Under the pieces are notes generated by a model. It made no database searches, was not told the origin of the DNA, and saw only the letters and a list, made by a program, of their open reading frames with translations. 64,000 nt of DNA from Lunularia cruciata (Eukaryota > Streptophyta > Marchantiopsida > Lunulariales > Lunulariaceae), in NCBI GenBank assembly GCA_948567375.1, contig OX419758.1, forward strand, positions 62,315,001 to 62,379,000, given 5' to 3'. A program made the translations under genes and the position numbers. Below are positions 37,301 to 49,500 of the stretch, in pieces; within the stretch, counting starts at the first letter, position 1, and every line of letters starts with the position of its first letter.

Positions 37301-40300
37301 TATATAATAAAATAAGCTCTCAGAAGAACCCAATTACATCTTCTTGTGCAGCTTTGGGATGCCAATTTTCGAGACAAAATCAGAAAATAGTATACTTGAC
37401 GCATAATGTCCTACATCAATATGTAATTCAAGACCTGATAACAATACCTACTGCTGCAAAGTAGTGACTTGAAGATGAAAATACTTGGCTGATAGTAAAT
37501 AAGCTCAACAAAAAGACCGAAATAATACTAACCACTTCTCCTTGTCTTCCAACATAGGTGCAGGTTCGCGAGAGATCATAAAGAGAACCTACAAGAAGTT
37601 GCAAATTAATCAAAGGTACCCGCAAATCTCAAAACATTGGCTGAGAAAATTTGCATATACCCGGCGTGCTAGCTACATACCTTTATCAAAGGTATGTATA
37701 TGGCACGCCGGGTAGGAGAACAAATCTGTAATGCTCGGTAAATTTTTCAGTCAAATAGCTTACTCTCATAGGATGAACATTTGACCGAGGAGGAAGTCCC
37801 TGCAACGATTATACACCGAGGATGGAGGGTTACGTTAACACTCACTTAAGACCTTGCCAGACATTGATAAGGGGGACGAGACAGACCACTGACAGCAGGT
37901 AAATATCAGTGAAGTTTTCCTTACTACCAAGAAGCAAAGACAATTATAAACCACAATGGTAGCTTTCCATCGCAACTGAGGTTAAGGCATCTTGCTCACT
38001 TGTATATCTACACTCACACTACATACCGTCAGCCAGGGTCGTTCTGGGCGGCAATCTAAAGAACGAGTGCACTTCTTTTCCAACTAGTGGACCCAAAAAA
38101 GATAAACATCAATATGGACCCATAGAACTGCATTTATTGATGAAAATATCTGCAGCACAAGTTGCACCTAAACTGCCTACACGTACATGTAGGCAGCCTC
38201 GGTATCAACATGTTGTATTTTCATACTGGCATGCGCTTATGACATGATTAAAGAGCAAGTAACGGGAGGCTCTCACCTCAGCCATTTCTATTGCCGACAC
38301 TCCAAGTGCCCAGACATCGACCTGGCAATAAGCCAAACAAACCAAACATCATGAGAGGAGAAAGTTACACTAATCGCCTTGCACGTTTTGTGCCCACCGG
38401 TTAACCATGAAAGAAGTGCTGCGGTGTTGAAATCAGCTTAGGCCGGACTGGCAACTACAATGAGGGTCTGTTTATCTTGTATATCTTACTCATGTGGAGG
38501 AGCTAATAACAAATATTTTTAGTTCGTGTAGGCATACATTTTACAAGACTAACACCAGGTGAAGTTCATAATTTGCAGGTACGGTCACTTGCACTTATAC
38601 TTCGTTGAAAGAGTCAAGTCCAAAGTAAAACTTCTAGAACTCACGACGAAGCTCCATGACAACCTACCTTGCCGTCGTAACGGCTTTCTTGAATGACCTC
38701 AGGTGCCATCCAATGAGGAGTTCCAATGAACTGCACAAGATGTACGAGGTTCAATACTTTGTCTTCCACAAGCCTTGTCTTCTCAAAATGAGCATCAAAA
38801 GTCCTTCCTCTGACAGTTAGCCCTACAACAGCGCGTGCCATGTTAAGCTATGAGAGAAGAGATGAGAACCAAGAGCCTATAATATTATAGGTTATGCCTA
38901 TAATATTTCAGATATGGGAGCAGAAGCCGTTCACCGGACGGGTATCCACTTAGGACCGACCCGAAACGAACCGACAACATGGATATGGTATAATTCTGCC
39001 TACGGTAGAATAGATTGTTCAGAACTTACAGTATTACGCTTGGACATGGTTCGAGTCAGCTGCGCAGCTACACCAAAATCACCTGCAATCACCAGACCCA
39101 ATCATTATATGCCTTCTATTCAGTTCCGGAGGATCACTCTGCAAATTGCGGAATCACGAAAGACAACGCACTTCTCTTCTGTGATGGCAAAAAGACGCAC
39201 CAAGTTTGACTTCTCCTTGCTCTGTGAGCAGGATGTTGCCACCCTTGATGTCCCTGTGGACTTTGAAAATTGAGTGGAGGTAGGCCAAACCCTGCGCCAT
39301 AGACAATCTCCCTGTAAGCAGTCGTACGGTAACTCCTAGAATTTTTGCCACTTAGGTTCCAAGTTTCCTGCTCTTAATAATGAGATCGAAAGGAGATGAT
39401 ATAAGAAAATCTAACATCCAGTGAGCAATACGCAGGAAGAAAACACCCTGTCTTTTGCAATTTGCATAACAATCCTGTTTATGACAAATATTCTCAGTTC
39501 TTTCAGTTTCTCCCAACTTTTGATTCACAATTTGATTTGGTTTTGTTGTATTTGAGATAGTTAGAGTTGAAGAGTAGCAACCTTCAAAGACTCCTTGCAT
39601 ATGTACGCAATCTGATGCTCCTCAAGAGCTTCATCAGTTATGCTCATCAAATCCGCTACACTGCCACCCCCACAGTACTCCATCACTATCTGCAACCAAA
39701 GACAAGAGAGAATTGGTACATGTGCAGAATAGAACCTTATGGTAGAAGAGAAACAAGTTCAGACCTGCACTATACAAGGCAATGCGGTGCAGAAGTATAG
39801 AATTTGACAATTCACAAGAGTAATTGGTATGGTCTACAGCGGACTCATAGTAGGATAACAGAAACTAATTATTTGTGCAAGCAAGCTGCCAAAGTCATCA
39901 ACGAACACACCCAGAGATAGTCTTCTCCTTGGTAGCTGCCAAGATAACGCACAACATTGGGATGATTGCATTGCTGCAACATCTCAATCTCCCCACGAAT
40001 CTCCTCGTAGCCTTCTTCCTGAATTTGGTGATCCAGAGCCAGGGATAACCTTAACCAAATCAGACAGATGCATTGTGCTTGTATGAATAGAAAGCAGACA
40101 ACACCGGACTCAAGTTGAAATGACCAGATGCTCTGTACACCTGTTTTGGGTAGTTGTAAATATCAAGTGAGATCGAATTCCATCCATCTGCTCTCTATTT
40201 TGGAATTCCAACATAAGAATGGAAAGGAAAAAAACGATACAACACGAGAAAACAGGACGCAAGGCTCCTGCGTATATACCCCTTCACATAGGGATATGAC

Positions 40301-40866
40301 TTTGATAGCAACCAGCTCGGACGTTCTTAGATCTCTTGCTTTATAAACGGCCCCATAGGAACCCTTACCTGCGAGAGAATTGCTTAGTGTTAAAATTCAT
40401 AAATGATACACAGGGGAGGAATCTATCCTATCCAGGGGGGGAAACTAAAAAATTTCGGAAAAAATTCCCTGATTGAAACCATGCGTCCAGCCTAGAACCC
40501 TAGGTGTATTGAGGGCCTACCAAGTTCATTTAGAAGATCATACTTCAGTGAGGGATCTTCTTGCATCACTTTCTCATGCACCGGACTCCTCATGCTCCGC
40601 GTCCGTGTTCGTTCCCTTGGCTCATACTTGGGTGCACCCATCGTTATCTGTGGTTTGATAGGAGTGTGCTTCTTCACCGTCCCACTACCTCCTGTTTCTC
40701 CCCCAAAATTTTCGCTGCCACCGCCAACCCTATGCACCATCGTATCGTACTTATCACCAGTCTTGAGCACCACAGTGCCATAAGGAGTGTCTTCTTCGGA
40801 TTTGAACACCACGGTGGAGAAGATATCTGACGCAGGAGATCCGGGGCTCTTCATAGCATCTGCCAT
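34373..40866 (-). CDS. SIK1: Ste20/Hippo-like serine-threonine kinase, plant SIK1 orthologue
   Basis: Eighteen minus-strand exons in transcript order: 40866-40521, 40368-40280, 40018-39911, 39689-39582, 39291-39201, 39082-39030, 38730-38668, 38321-38277, 37799-37764, 37588-37533, 37235-37154, 36869-36729, 36385-36265, 36035-35894, 35745-35526, 35154-34939, 34768-34683, 34472-34373. They total 2103 nt, or 700 residues. Kinase features: [11 protein letters not shown] (116-126), VAIK with catalytic K138, VHRDIKGGN (D231), DFG (249-251), [15 protein letters not shown] (T265 aligns with the activating Thr of MST1/2) and LRPTATAML. The C-terminal region ends [11 protein letters not shown], as in plant SIK1. 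Plant SIK1 is a MAP4K of the MST/Hippo class affecting cell proliferation, organ size and immunity. Short FGTxVV-type motifs recur before and after the kinase domain. No inactivating lesion seen. Confidence 0.95.
37658..37714. repeat. 57-bp near-perfect hairpin in a SIK1 intron
   Basis: Outer arms taccccggcgtgc-type: tacccggcgtgc (37658-37669) and gcacgccgggta (37703-37714) are perfectly complementary over 12 bp. Inner arms tacataccttt and aaaggtatgta pair over 11 bp around a 3-base loop, and only 3-4 bases between the two stems are unpaired. The element occupies a third of the 175-bp intron 37589-37763 and would be transcribed within the pre-mRNA. Confidence 0.9.
38173..38196. repeat. Short palindrome in a SIK1 intron
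   Basis: ctgcctaca and tgtaggcag are perfectly complementary arms around cgtaca. A second palindrome, the 16-bp self-complementary cctataatattatagg, lies in the neighbouring intron at 38876-38891. Confidence 0.85.
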
Positions 40867-42973
40867 GATCAGTCAATAGATCACAAACAGCTGCCAAGCC
40901 TCAAATGAGCTTCCCAATCAACTCCTAAACGCTTCCGGGCGACAAGCTTCTGCGCAAAATTCGCAGCTGCTTCTCATAACCTTAACTTTCATTCCGGGAG
41001 CTATATTCCTGTGAGGAAATAGACCGATTTTGTGACAGTATCCCGAGAGACTGATCGCTGTTCCGATTCAAACACACTGATCCAATTTCTGCGCAGTGCG
41101 ACCTGATAACGCGTATTCTTATCCTTTCCTTTCCAACCGTTGACAATTTCCCATCCTCAAATCCCAGCAATTAATGCTCACTTTTACAAAGCAATCCTCC
41201 ACACTACCTGTCGGGCATCCATTTCCGACAGCTGACTTCCTCCACTGTCTGTCCTTTTCCCTTGCTGTGGAATGTGTAACAGATTGTCCAACTCTTCAGC
41301 GTCTGTTGTCTGTTTGTCCAACTCTTATGTCATCTGAAACAGGAAATGCTCGTGAAATTCAAGCCCCCAGGGAGATTGCACGAGAAGACCTGACAGTCAC
41401 CGATATACAGTGGACTAAGGTAGCAGTTGGAACTTTTATTTCTCTATTTATTTATTATATATGCTTTTATATTTATTACTTTTTGTAATATACCGTACCA
41501 GCGGGAAGGTGCGTAATGCACTCGAAGTCCGCACATACACGTTCTCAATGAAAGTAATTTCTCGTGAAATATTAAGAGTTCATGCATATGAGTAGCCTCG
41601 GCTTACGCAACATTTGGGGCTTGGATCTAAGGAGTAATAATATGATTACTGTACATGCAGTCTTCTTAGGAACCAGGTCTTTCATTGACTTGGGATTATG
41701 ATGAGGAGGAACACCGTATGAATTCCTCGATAATTATTTAAAGTTTTTTATAATTTTGCTTTTGATTTATTGAATTCTTGGTATCACTTATCACATATAA
41801 GGATTTGAAATGTGTACATCGTATGCTACAATAATCTAAACCTAACGGTGATAATCGTGTGATCATAGTTGGACCTCATCGTCATTTTATTATCTTAGTC
41901 GATAACATAACATAATTGGAGATAAGTTTTCTCTTTCTCCCTCCATATTTGTTTATTTCAGTATAAGAAACTTGCAAACTTATAAAGGTGGTCATCGTGT
42001 GATAATGATGGTCGAATCTACTCGTCCAAAGTTTTCTTTTCTTTTCTATTTCTATTTCAAATTTCAAATTTTTCTATTTAAAATTTCTTCGTGTTTTCTA
42101 CAGGGTCGCCTTTTCTTCTATCAAATGTTTCTTTTTCTTCGTTAATGTAACGTACAAGTTCGTTCAAGACACCCCACCCCCACTAAGACTCTCATTTCCT
42201 AAATATAGCATTTGATGTAACCTAACGAAGCTGTTCGTTACGTGGATTCAACCGGCCAAGAATCCCTTTCCTTCTTGTAGTCGTTACATGCAATGTAGTG
42301 TGGTAGTCAATTAAAAAGAATCCAGATGATTAAGGATCTCAAACGTTATATAGTTTCGATATATAAATAATAAAGAATAAAAGCTCTCATTTAAAAATCA
42401 ATTACCAAGAAATGATACATGTACAGGGAAAAATGAAGCTAATGAAGTCGAAAGTATTCAAATGAATGAAAACAAGTTCGAGAAGACCGGACGGAAAGAG
42501 ACGTACGGCGGAAGGGTATCATCTTTTTATTTGTTAGTTTCTTTAAATCGTGAATATTCATATTTTCATAGAAAGCATGAAAAGAGCGATAGTGCATAGT
42601 GCAATCTATACAAAATAAGTATTATTTCAGATATTCCACTGATATTAGAGTCATAAAATTCATTAATGTTAATTTTAAGTCAATCTATCTTGCCTACCTT
42701 TGGGTTATCTTAACCCCTTGAGTTCTTCCATTGTAGAGTTTTATTTGATGGGACTTAAGGCCATTATATCTCTTGGCTTGAGTTGAAGTAAGTTTCCGTC
42801 CTTTCGTTATCCTACGAATGGACGTAGATGCCCCTTGTATAGAAGGGGAAAAGAGCGCAAAATTCGTTCTTGCTTTAGAAAAAATATAAGGAAATGGTAC
42901 GAAGGCCTAACTTATTTACCAACAAGGCAATACTCTTGAGAGACGCAAAGAAGTCGAAGGCTATTTACTCGTC
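40867..42973. other. Kinase 5' leader/promoter and intergenic
   Basis: The first few hundred bases are the likely leader and promoter of the minus-strand kinase. One + strand frame of 104 codons at 41174-41488 ends in a low-complexity hydrophobic run and matches no family I know. The rest is AT-rich without coding signal, and not CpG-depleted. Confidence 0.4.
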
Positions 42974-43306
42974 AATTCAAACCTCTTAACAATTAAAGGA
43001 TTTCAGACCCAATTCAAACCTCTTAACAATTAAAGGATTTCAGACCCAACTCAAACCTCTTAACAATTAAAGGATTTCAGACCCAATTCAAACCTCTCAA
43101 CAATTAAAGGATTTCAGACCCAATTCAAACCTCTTAACAATTAAAGGATTTCAGACCCAATTCAAACCTCTTAACAATTAAAGGATTTCAGACCCAATTC
43201 AAACCTCTTAACAATTAAAGGATTTCAGATCCAATTCAAACCTCTTAACAATTAAAGGATTTCAGATCCAATTCAAACCTCTTTACAATTAAAGGATTTC
43301 AGATTA
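42974..43306. repeat. 37-bp minisatellite, nine units
   Basis: Units begin at 42974, 43011, 43048, 43085, 43122, 43159, 43196, 43233 and 43270, exactly 37 bp apart. The unit starts aattcaaacctcttaacaat and ends ggatttcagaccc. Most copies are identical. Single changes include aact for aatt in unit 3, a T to C in unit 4, and gatcc for gaccc in units 7-8. The high identity suggests recent expansion. There are no spacers, so it is not a CRISPR-like array. Confidence 0.97.
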
Positions 43307-44408
43307 GGTTTGAAGAGTTGGAGATGGAATGTAATTATGTCGTTATGCATAATCTGATTTCAGCTAAATATTTCAAATTAGTATAATAGTTAAACATTGC
43401 ATATATTCAACATGAAGAATACAGTTTCAACTTACAACTTTCACATAATAAATCTATTTGAATATGATTAGAAATCTATTAAGTGGAATTGACCGCGCAT
43501 TGATAGATAGATCCATCAAGCTATCTAAGAATAAAACAAATGAGCTAACATGGGTTGGTGAGTCCGCATATCTCTTGGTTAGAATGAATCTTTGATGATT
43601 ATTAAAGTAATGTACCATGGACTAAGAAGCTAAAAACCAAACTCTGTCACACTCCTCCAAGGCTAAACTCCAAGACACTTTCTAAGATTGAAGTAATTAC
43701 TCGTTAGAGAACTCAATGAAAGAGAAATAGTTGCAAATGAAAAGATGATGAGTGCATTCATCCTTACTTTATATACTTGTAAAATAGTATATGCCAAAAT
43801 TATGCATTATTAGAATAACTCAAGTTTCTAAGAAAAAAACATATAAAATCTAAAAGAATATCCAAACTCATTGGAATAATCCATATGGTCTTATCTTGGT
43901 CAAACCCAATAATTAAATCAAAGGTTCATTCACATGGGAAATTCTTGGATTATAGAAAAATCCAAACCCAAAATGCTTGTGTACCTAAGAGTTATGAATA
44001 CTTTTCTCAAAGCAAAACATCTACAAATAATAAAAGGTTCATACACTAGAAGACAAAATAGTTATGCTTACTTTTTCAACTTCTTCTAAACTAGAGGTTG
44101 GTTATGATTAACTCTAGCAATTTGTGATTGATATAGAAGCTTGGTTAAACTCCATATAAATAATATTTTCAAATACTTACAATACAAAACTAAATATCCA
44201 AATAGAATATACATATACCAATAGATAATAGGTGTTACAATGCTAAGCTCTAATATTATTGTATGAGAAATCTATCTTATTTTACTTAAGATATCTACAA
44301 TATGCAAATCATATGGCCTACATACCATTGGAATATCCAAAGAAACATCACTTAATGTAATTGCCCTTTATGGATTGCACCAACCAATGCTCTTTTGTAG
44401 AGCAATGG
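43307..44408. other. AT-rich DNA without a recognised gene
   Basis: No significant reading frame or repeat partner in the window. CpG becomes rare from about 43600, marking the edge of the second retrotransposon block. Confidence 0.5.
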
Positions 44409-44941
44409 TAGAATACCATTAGCTAGATGGATTATCTAGATCTGTTTATTGGCTTGATAATATATTTAGGGATGTTATATATAATGATATAAGTAGATTA
44501 GATAGAGTTATCACCAAAAAAGTACTTCCATTAATAGTGTAGAGACCAAAAACACCCTAAAAACTTTTGAGCCAACTTTGGAGGCCTAAATGAATGAATT
44601 AAACATTGACAAATAATTTATTTTCTCCTCTCAAAAATACCTCACCCATGTAATTCTAAGCTTTCTATAGGGAGATTCCCAATAGATTCCCTTTGGTAAA
44701 ACTTGTTTGACCAACCAAATACGACAAGGATCAACATGTCACCAATCCATGTAGCTAATCTAAGAGTGGAGCTTGTTGACATGTCACCAACCCATGAATT
44801 CAATCCAAGGGGATGTAGCTCCTTTTGAGTGGATCCTCCTTGCTATATAATAAAGACAAGGTGCTCCTTTGAGGCATCAAAGTATTGAGGAATGAAACCT
44901 TGTGTTTCTCTTGGGGTTTCTCCTATCCTTGGAAGATTACA
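44409..44941. mobile_element. LTR-like repeat B, copy 2
   Basis: About 533 bp matching 51681-52248 along its length in direct orientation. Its end reads ...gattaca, and the partner start reads tgtaatacc, so termini are TG...CA in either orientation. A ctatataataaagac stretch could supply a TATA box. It and copy 3 probably are the two LTRs of one old element. Confidence 0.75.
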
Positions 44942-45513
44942 AATGGACACACACAGTCTGAAGTATATTATAAAGTAGAAAAGTGAGAGTGGTACTCTTT
45001 GATGTTTATTATGATAAGCTCTAATGCACTTCTTGATAAATGTGCCAAATCCAATGTCCATCACTCCAAATAACTCCAAGGCTAGAAAAACAAAGAGATG
45101 ACCTTGTTGTATACCTCTATACTTGGAGACCTTGGATATAGATACTATGCTCATAGCTCATCTTGGAGGATGAGTAATTACTCCTTTTAAAGTGAATCAT
45201 GTGTGAGATATGTAACCATAATATCCACTATTGTCACTTGATCATATCATAGCAAATACAAGTCAACCTTGACTCATGTAATTTGGTGAAGCATACCAAT
45301 GCTCCTTCCAAGTCAGTTATACACTCTCTTGTGCCATAGCAAACATTATATCCGTAGTAGCAACATGTGTAGCTATCCTTCCTCCTCCAAATGGACAATG
45401 TGTCATATTGATCCCTATTGCATCTAATATGGAACCATACTCATATGTGAGTAATGAAGATGAAAATGTGTGGATCAAATCTAGGCAAAACTCAAGGTTG
45501 TAGAGAAAATAAG

Positions 45514-45760
45514 AGAACTCAAGCTCTAAAAAAAATACCATAGGCTAAGGTTAGAATAATAAGTGCACCTATGGGGTCAAAGGTAATAAATAAGTGTTGC
45601 ACCTTAAGAAAGTGCTACACCTTGAGAAAGTAGTATACCTTTCAGATTAGTGCACTTTCTCAAGGCTGCATGTACTACTTATGTATTACCTTTGATCCTA
45701 TATGTGCCTTTATTATTTTAACCTCAACTTATGGTACATTTTGTTCAAATCTTGAGTTCT
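45514..45760. repeat. Foldback repeat, about 100-bp imperfect inverted arms
   Basis: The left arm (about 45514-45620) and the reverse complement of the right arm (about 45650-45760) share ordered blocks agaactcaag, ccata, gaggtt/aaggtt, aataataa, tcaaaggtaata and ttgagaaagt. The internal loop is short. No transposase is visible. It lies inside the second retrotransposon block, between LTR-like copy 2 and the Copia RNase H remnant. Confidence 0.8.
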
Positions 45761-45849
45761 AAACAAAATCTTAAAATATTTGGTGAAGAGGGATTACCAT
45801 AAAGTTTTTGGTTTAGATACTTGGAAGGATGAATAAAGTTATTTTCCAA

Positions 45850-46560
45850 CACTCACTCTCAAGTGATGAATTGAGATTAACTTATTATTCTCCTCCTAAT
45901 AAGCCTAGCATTGGTAAGTACGAGACTAATTTTGTGCCAAAAAGGCCTTTAGTGAGAAAATTTGCTATCATGTCTAAAGTAATACAATATTTAAGATATA
46001 TAGTGTTGTATTGAGCTAAATTTTTTGGTAAAGTGGTAATGAACTAATATATAAGTAGTGAGCTTGTGGTGCTTAGTAGTGTCAACTAGAGTAAGTGCAA
46101 TTTAATTGTCACAAAGTACAAGTGTAGGATCTAAAGTATCAATCTTGAGGCTCTCCAAGAACTCTTGTAGCCACACAACTCTAGAAGAAGTAGTAGCCAA
46201 TGCAATATATTTGGCTCTAGTGGATTACAAGTCAGAGGTTTTCTATTGGATGGAGCTCCAATTGATATCTCCTTGCTAAAGAATAAAACAATAGTTAGGT
46301 GCATATCATTGTTGGTCAACCATACTTACCTACAAACATCATCGTAGCCAAAAAGATGTCTTGGGTTATTAGATTTACAATACTCCAAATAGTAGTTGAT
46401 GGGAACCTTAAGGTTCCCAAAAGTGTGCTTAATAGATTTAAGACAAGGAAGGCTTGGATTGCCATAAATTGGGCAAGCATGCTTACATTAAAGGACAAGT
46501 CAAGCCATGAACAACTAGATACCTAAAGGAGTGAGCAATTAACATTATTATAAAGAATAA
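45850..46560 (-). mobile_element. Decayed Ty1/Copia RNase H region, reverse strand
   Basis: Minus-strand translation in shifting frames shows SMLAQFM near 46490, an EYCKSNNP-like segment and GYDD near 46350, then YIALATTSSRVVWLQEF near 46160-46215, LCDN near 46112, and HYHFTK near 46045. This is the Copia RNase H order read right to left. Stops and frameshifts are numerous. The remnant is bracketed by LTR-like copies at 44409-44941 and 51681-52248, which would make it a reverse-orientation element of about 7.8 kb, with the left copy as its 3' LTR. RT, integrase and gag were not individually recognised. Confidence 0.75.
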
Positions 46561-49500
46561 TCGACACACTTAGCTTTGTCTCTCTTTAGGTGTGGTGGGA
46601 CAATCCTAAGCTATTATAGGGATCAGGGAGTAGAAACTAGGAAGTAAGACTGAAAACCAAATTCTACTAGCTTTTGAGACTTGTTGGAAAATGGTGATGG
46701 GTAATTGCAATGGCAAATAAGAGTAATAATTTCTTGAGTGAAACAAGAGTATGAATATGAATGTTGATGTTGAAGAGGTGATTTAGCAATATGAGTGTGG
46801 AGTGCTTGACTTTCACAAAAACCTACTTTTAGGGAGTATGGAACCCATGGGTTGATCCAAGATAGTTCTATGTATTGGCACCAAAGCCTTGCAAGTGAGA
46901 GGATTACTCCATTTGACATCTAGGCATTTATTGAGCTCAAATTGTCTATCTATGATCCAAGGGGATAATTGGGAAATTGGGAATCAAATGATAACAATAT
47001 AGGTTCATGGAAGAGTATCAATGCAAATCTACCTTGTGCAAGTTCTATTTTGCTGAAGTTTAGGGTTGAAAATTGCTTAGCAAAAGAAAACTATTGTGTT
47101 TACAAAATTTCAAGTAAAATACTTCTAGTTTTTTAGCTTTTGAATGCTACCTAGCAAGGATATGAGATAAGTGGTGTCAACAATTTCCAAATTCTTTAGT
47201 TTTCTCAGTTCTCCAAAAGTAAATATTTATCCTTGCAACCAAGGACAATTACAAAGTGTGAGAACTTTCAATCTCTCAAGATGTTTAAATGCAATTGGTA
47301 GCCTTTTAGAATAGTAACCATGTAGATTAGCTTGTGGTGGAGTCTTGCAATCCATAACTTGAAGTCTAACTATAACTATCAAGGTTGTAGAATTGAGGTG
47401 ATGTTATTTGAAGGCTTACATTGTATTGGTGTTCTCTCTAGCCATGAATAGTAAAGTAAGGCTCAAGAAACTCAAGCAAGGTGTGAGGGTGATTAAATAG
47501 TGGACAATAAGCAAACAAGATAAAATTTGACATGATTTATATGCAAATAAAGCATGGGAGTACTTTATTAAAGCTAAATGGATTAATAATCTCTCTTAGA
47601 ATTCTTGACATGTAATCAAGATCTATAGGAACTTTTGAGCTCTTATAGGTTCTTGTGCTTATGGATAATGCTCCAAAGTTCAAGTGCTTTAGAAGTTTGA
47701 GAGCTTTTTGTCTAAAGCAAAAGTTGTTGGGTTTGAATGTTTTTACAATTGATGGAGTTCTTCAATTATACTTGTGCATCCATTTTCCAAGGTACTTGAG
47801 GGTCTCAATTTTTTATGCACCAGTAATGATAGGCAATATCTAAGCTGATTACAAGAATCTTAGCATTCAATTGGTGCTAGCAGAACTTCTTAATGGGTCT
47901 CTATAAGCTTTCAAGAAATTGAGGCCCCACAACGCCATGCTGATATGATTGATCAAAAGATAAGAGCAACTACTTTGTTTGTGCAAAAATTATAATATAG
48001 AGTTACTATGGAGTGGATTTTGGTGCTAAATTTATGACCCACCTTGGCAGAATTTGATTACACTCTGATTGGAGATGTGATCCATGCACTTAGACTGCCT
48101 ATGGAGCTGTCTTTGGAGGTAGAATGGACCTTGTTGGGTCAAAGATATGCCATTCTCACATTTCTTATTATCTTTTTTGTTATCTTCTCCTTTTTTGGCC
48201 CTTTTTTCTTCTTTGTTTATTTCTCAATTTTCCATGGGTTTTGCCTTTTGGCACTAGTTCTAATAGTTCCATCTTCTAGTTATGAATTATTTTTTATTCT
48301 CTCCTTGGTGTTGGAGGTTTCCAAAGTAGACTATATTACAATACTTCCACTTTGTACTTAAGCATAGATAGCTAGAGGGACTTCCATAGACAATACTCTT
48401 CATCTAGTATGCCATACTCCTTATGTGCAATTAGGAAATAGATCTTGGCATTATCTCTTTCAACACACCACAATGGCTCAAATTCAACTAAATGTTGTCT
48501 ATTCCATCCCCTTGCCATGTCCTCTATTCCTTCCCTAGGGAAGGAACCCACTCTAGGTGATTCTCTCATGGAAGGAAACCCCACCTTAGTTAATTCTCAC
48601 ATGGAGAATTTCACATCTACAATCATACCCAAGCTTCACCTTCCTACTAAATCCTCTTCCTCTAGCTATAAAGAACCACCAACACTATAAGATCAGATCT
48701 CTACCCTTGTGCCCATAGCATGCACATACATACTATCCCACCATAGACTATTGATCTTAATTGCCTATAGGTGGATGTTGGTCTAGCATAACATCAAGAG
48801 TGAGCTATATAACCATATATGAGGGCCAAAGATACCACATTACCTCCTCTCCTAGACCCTCTTGTACTCCTATCTTCTCTCTTCAAGCTCCACTAAATAT
48901 TACTCTAGTTACACTCTTTAGATCCTATCTAATCATTCTTACTTAGTTTACCTAGACCTTGCATTTACATCAAGATCTTGTACAATATCTAGTGGGCTCT
49001 ATGCTCTCCTTATTATTGCAAGCTACCTTGGCAGATGACCAAGGGAAATATGTATATACATAGACCTTATTAGCTCTCTTTCCCTAGTGTGCTCTACTTT
49101 AGGAGCACTAGCATACCGTGAGACCGCCTCCAAGATTCATAGGTTATTTTGAGGAGACTGGTGAACACTTAGGACAAGTATACCATACAAACCCAAGCAA
49201 CAACTAGGAGGATTTTAGAGTCTCCATAATGCCATGCTCCACCTCCAAAGCATCATTGCCTTTGTTGCTCCTTAATTTTAGGCCAATTAGGAGACAAGTA
49301 GGGAGTATAGATGCACAATCCTTCTCCTTTGATACTCTATCTATATTACAAACCCTCCATCTATTGGCTAAGGAGTAGCTACACTTTTTAATGCATAAAT
49401 ATTAGCCAAATGAGCTTACAAATTACATCTTTGCTTGTGCTTCATTCTCCGCATTTCTCAATAGGTGTACCATTAGGTTTGGTCTCTGAGCACCTATGTG

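Noticed and set aside
41174-41488. 104-codon frame divergent from the kinase gene
   Set aside because: Ends in low-complexity Tyr/Ile/Phe codons from AT-rich DNA; no domain; possibly part of the kinase promoter.
42974-43306. Regular array resembling CRISPR repeats
   Set aside because: Units are contiguous without unique spacers, and the locus is in a eukaryotic nuclear genome; it is a minisatellite.
47655-47843. Possible + strand Copia integrase phrase (LMDNAPKFKCF)
   Set aside because: Only a dozen residues resemble the family, the orientation opposes the nearby Copia, and no second motif follows.
48044-48361. 105-codon hydrophobic frame that could look like a membrane protein
   Set aside because: Its Phe/Leu/Ile content follows from T-rich DNA inside a dead retrotransposon; no conserved pattern.
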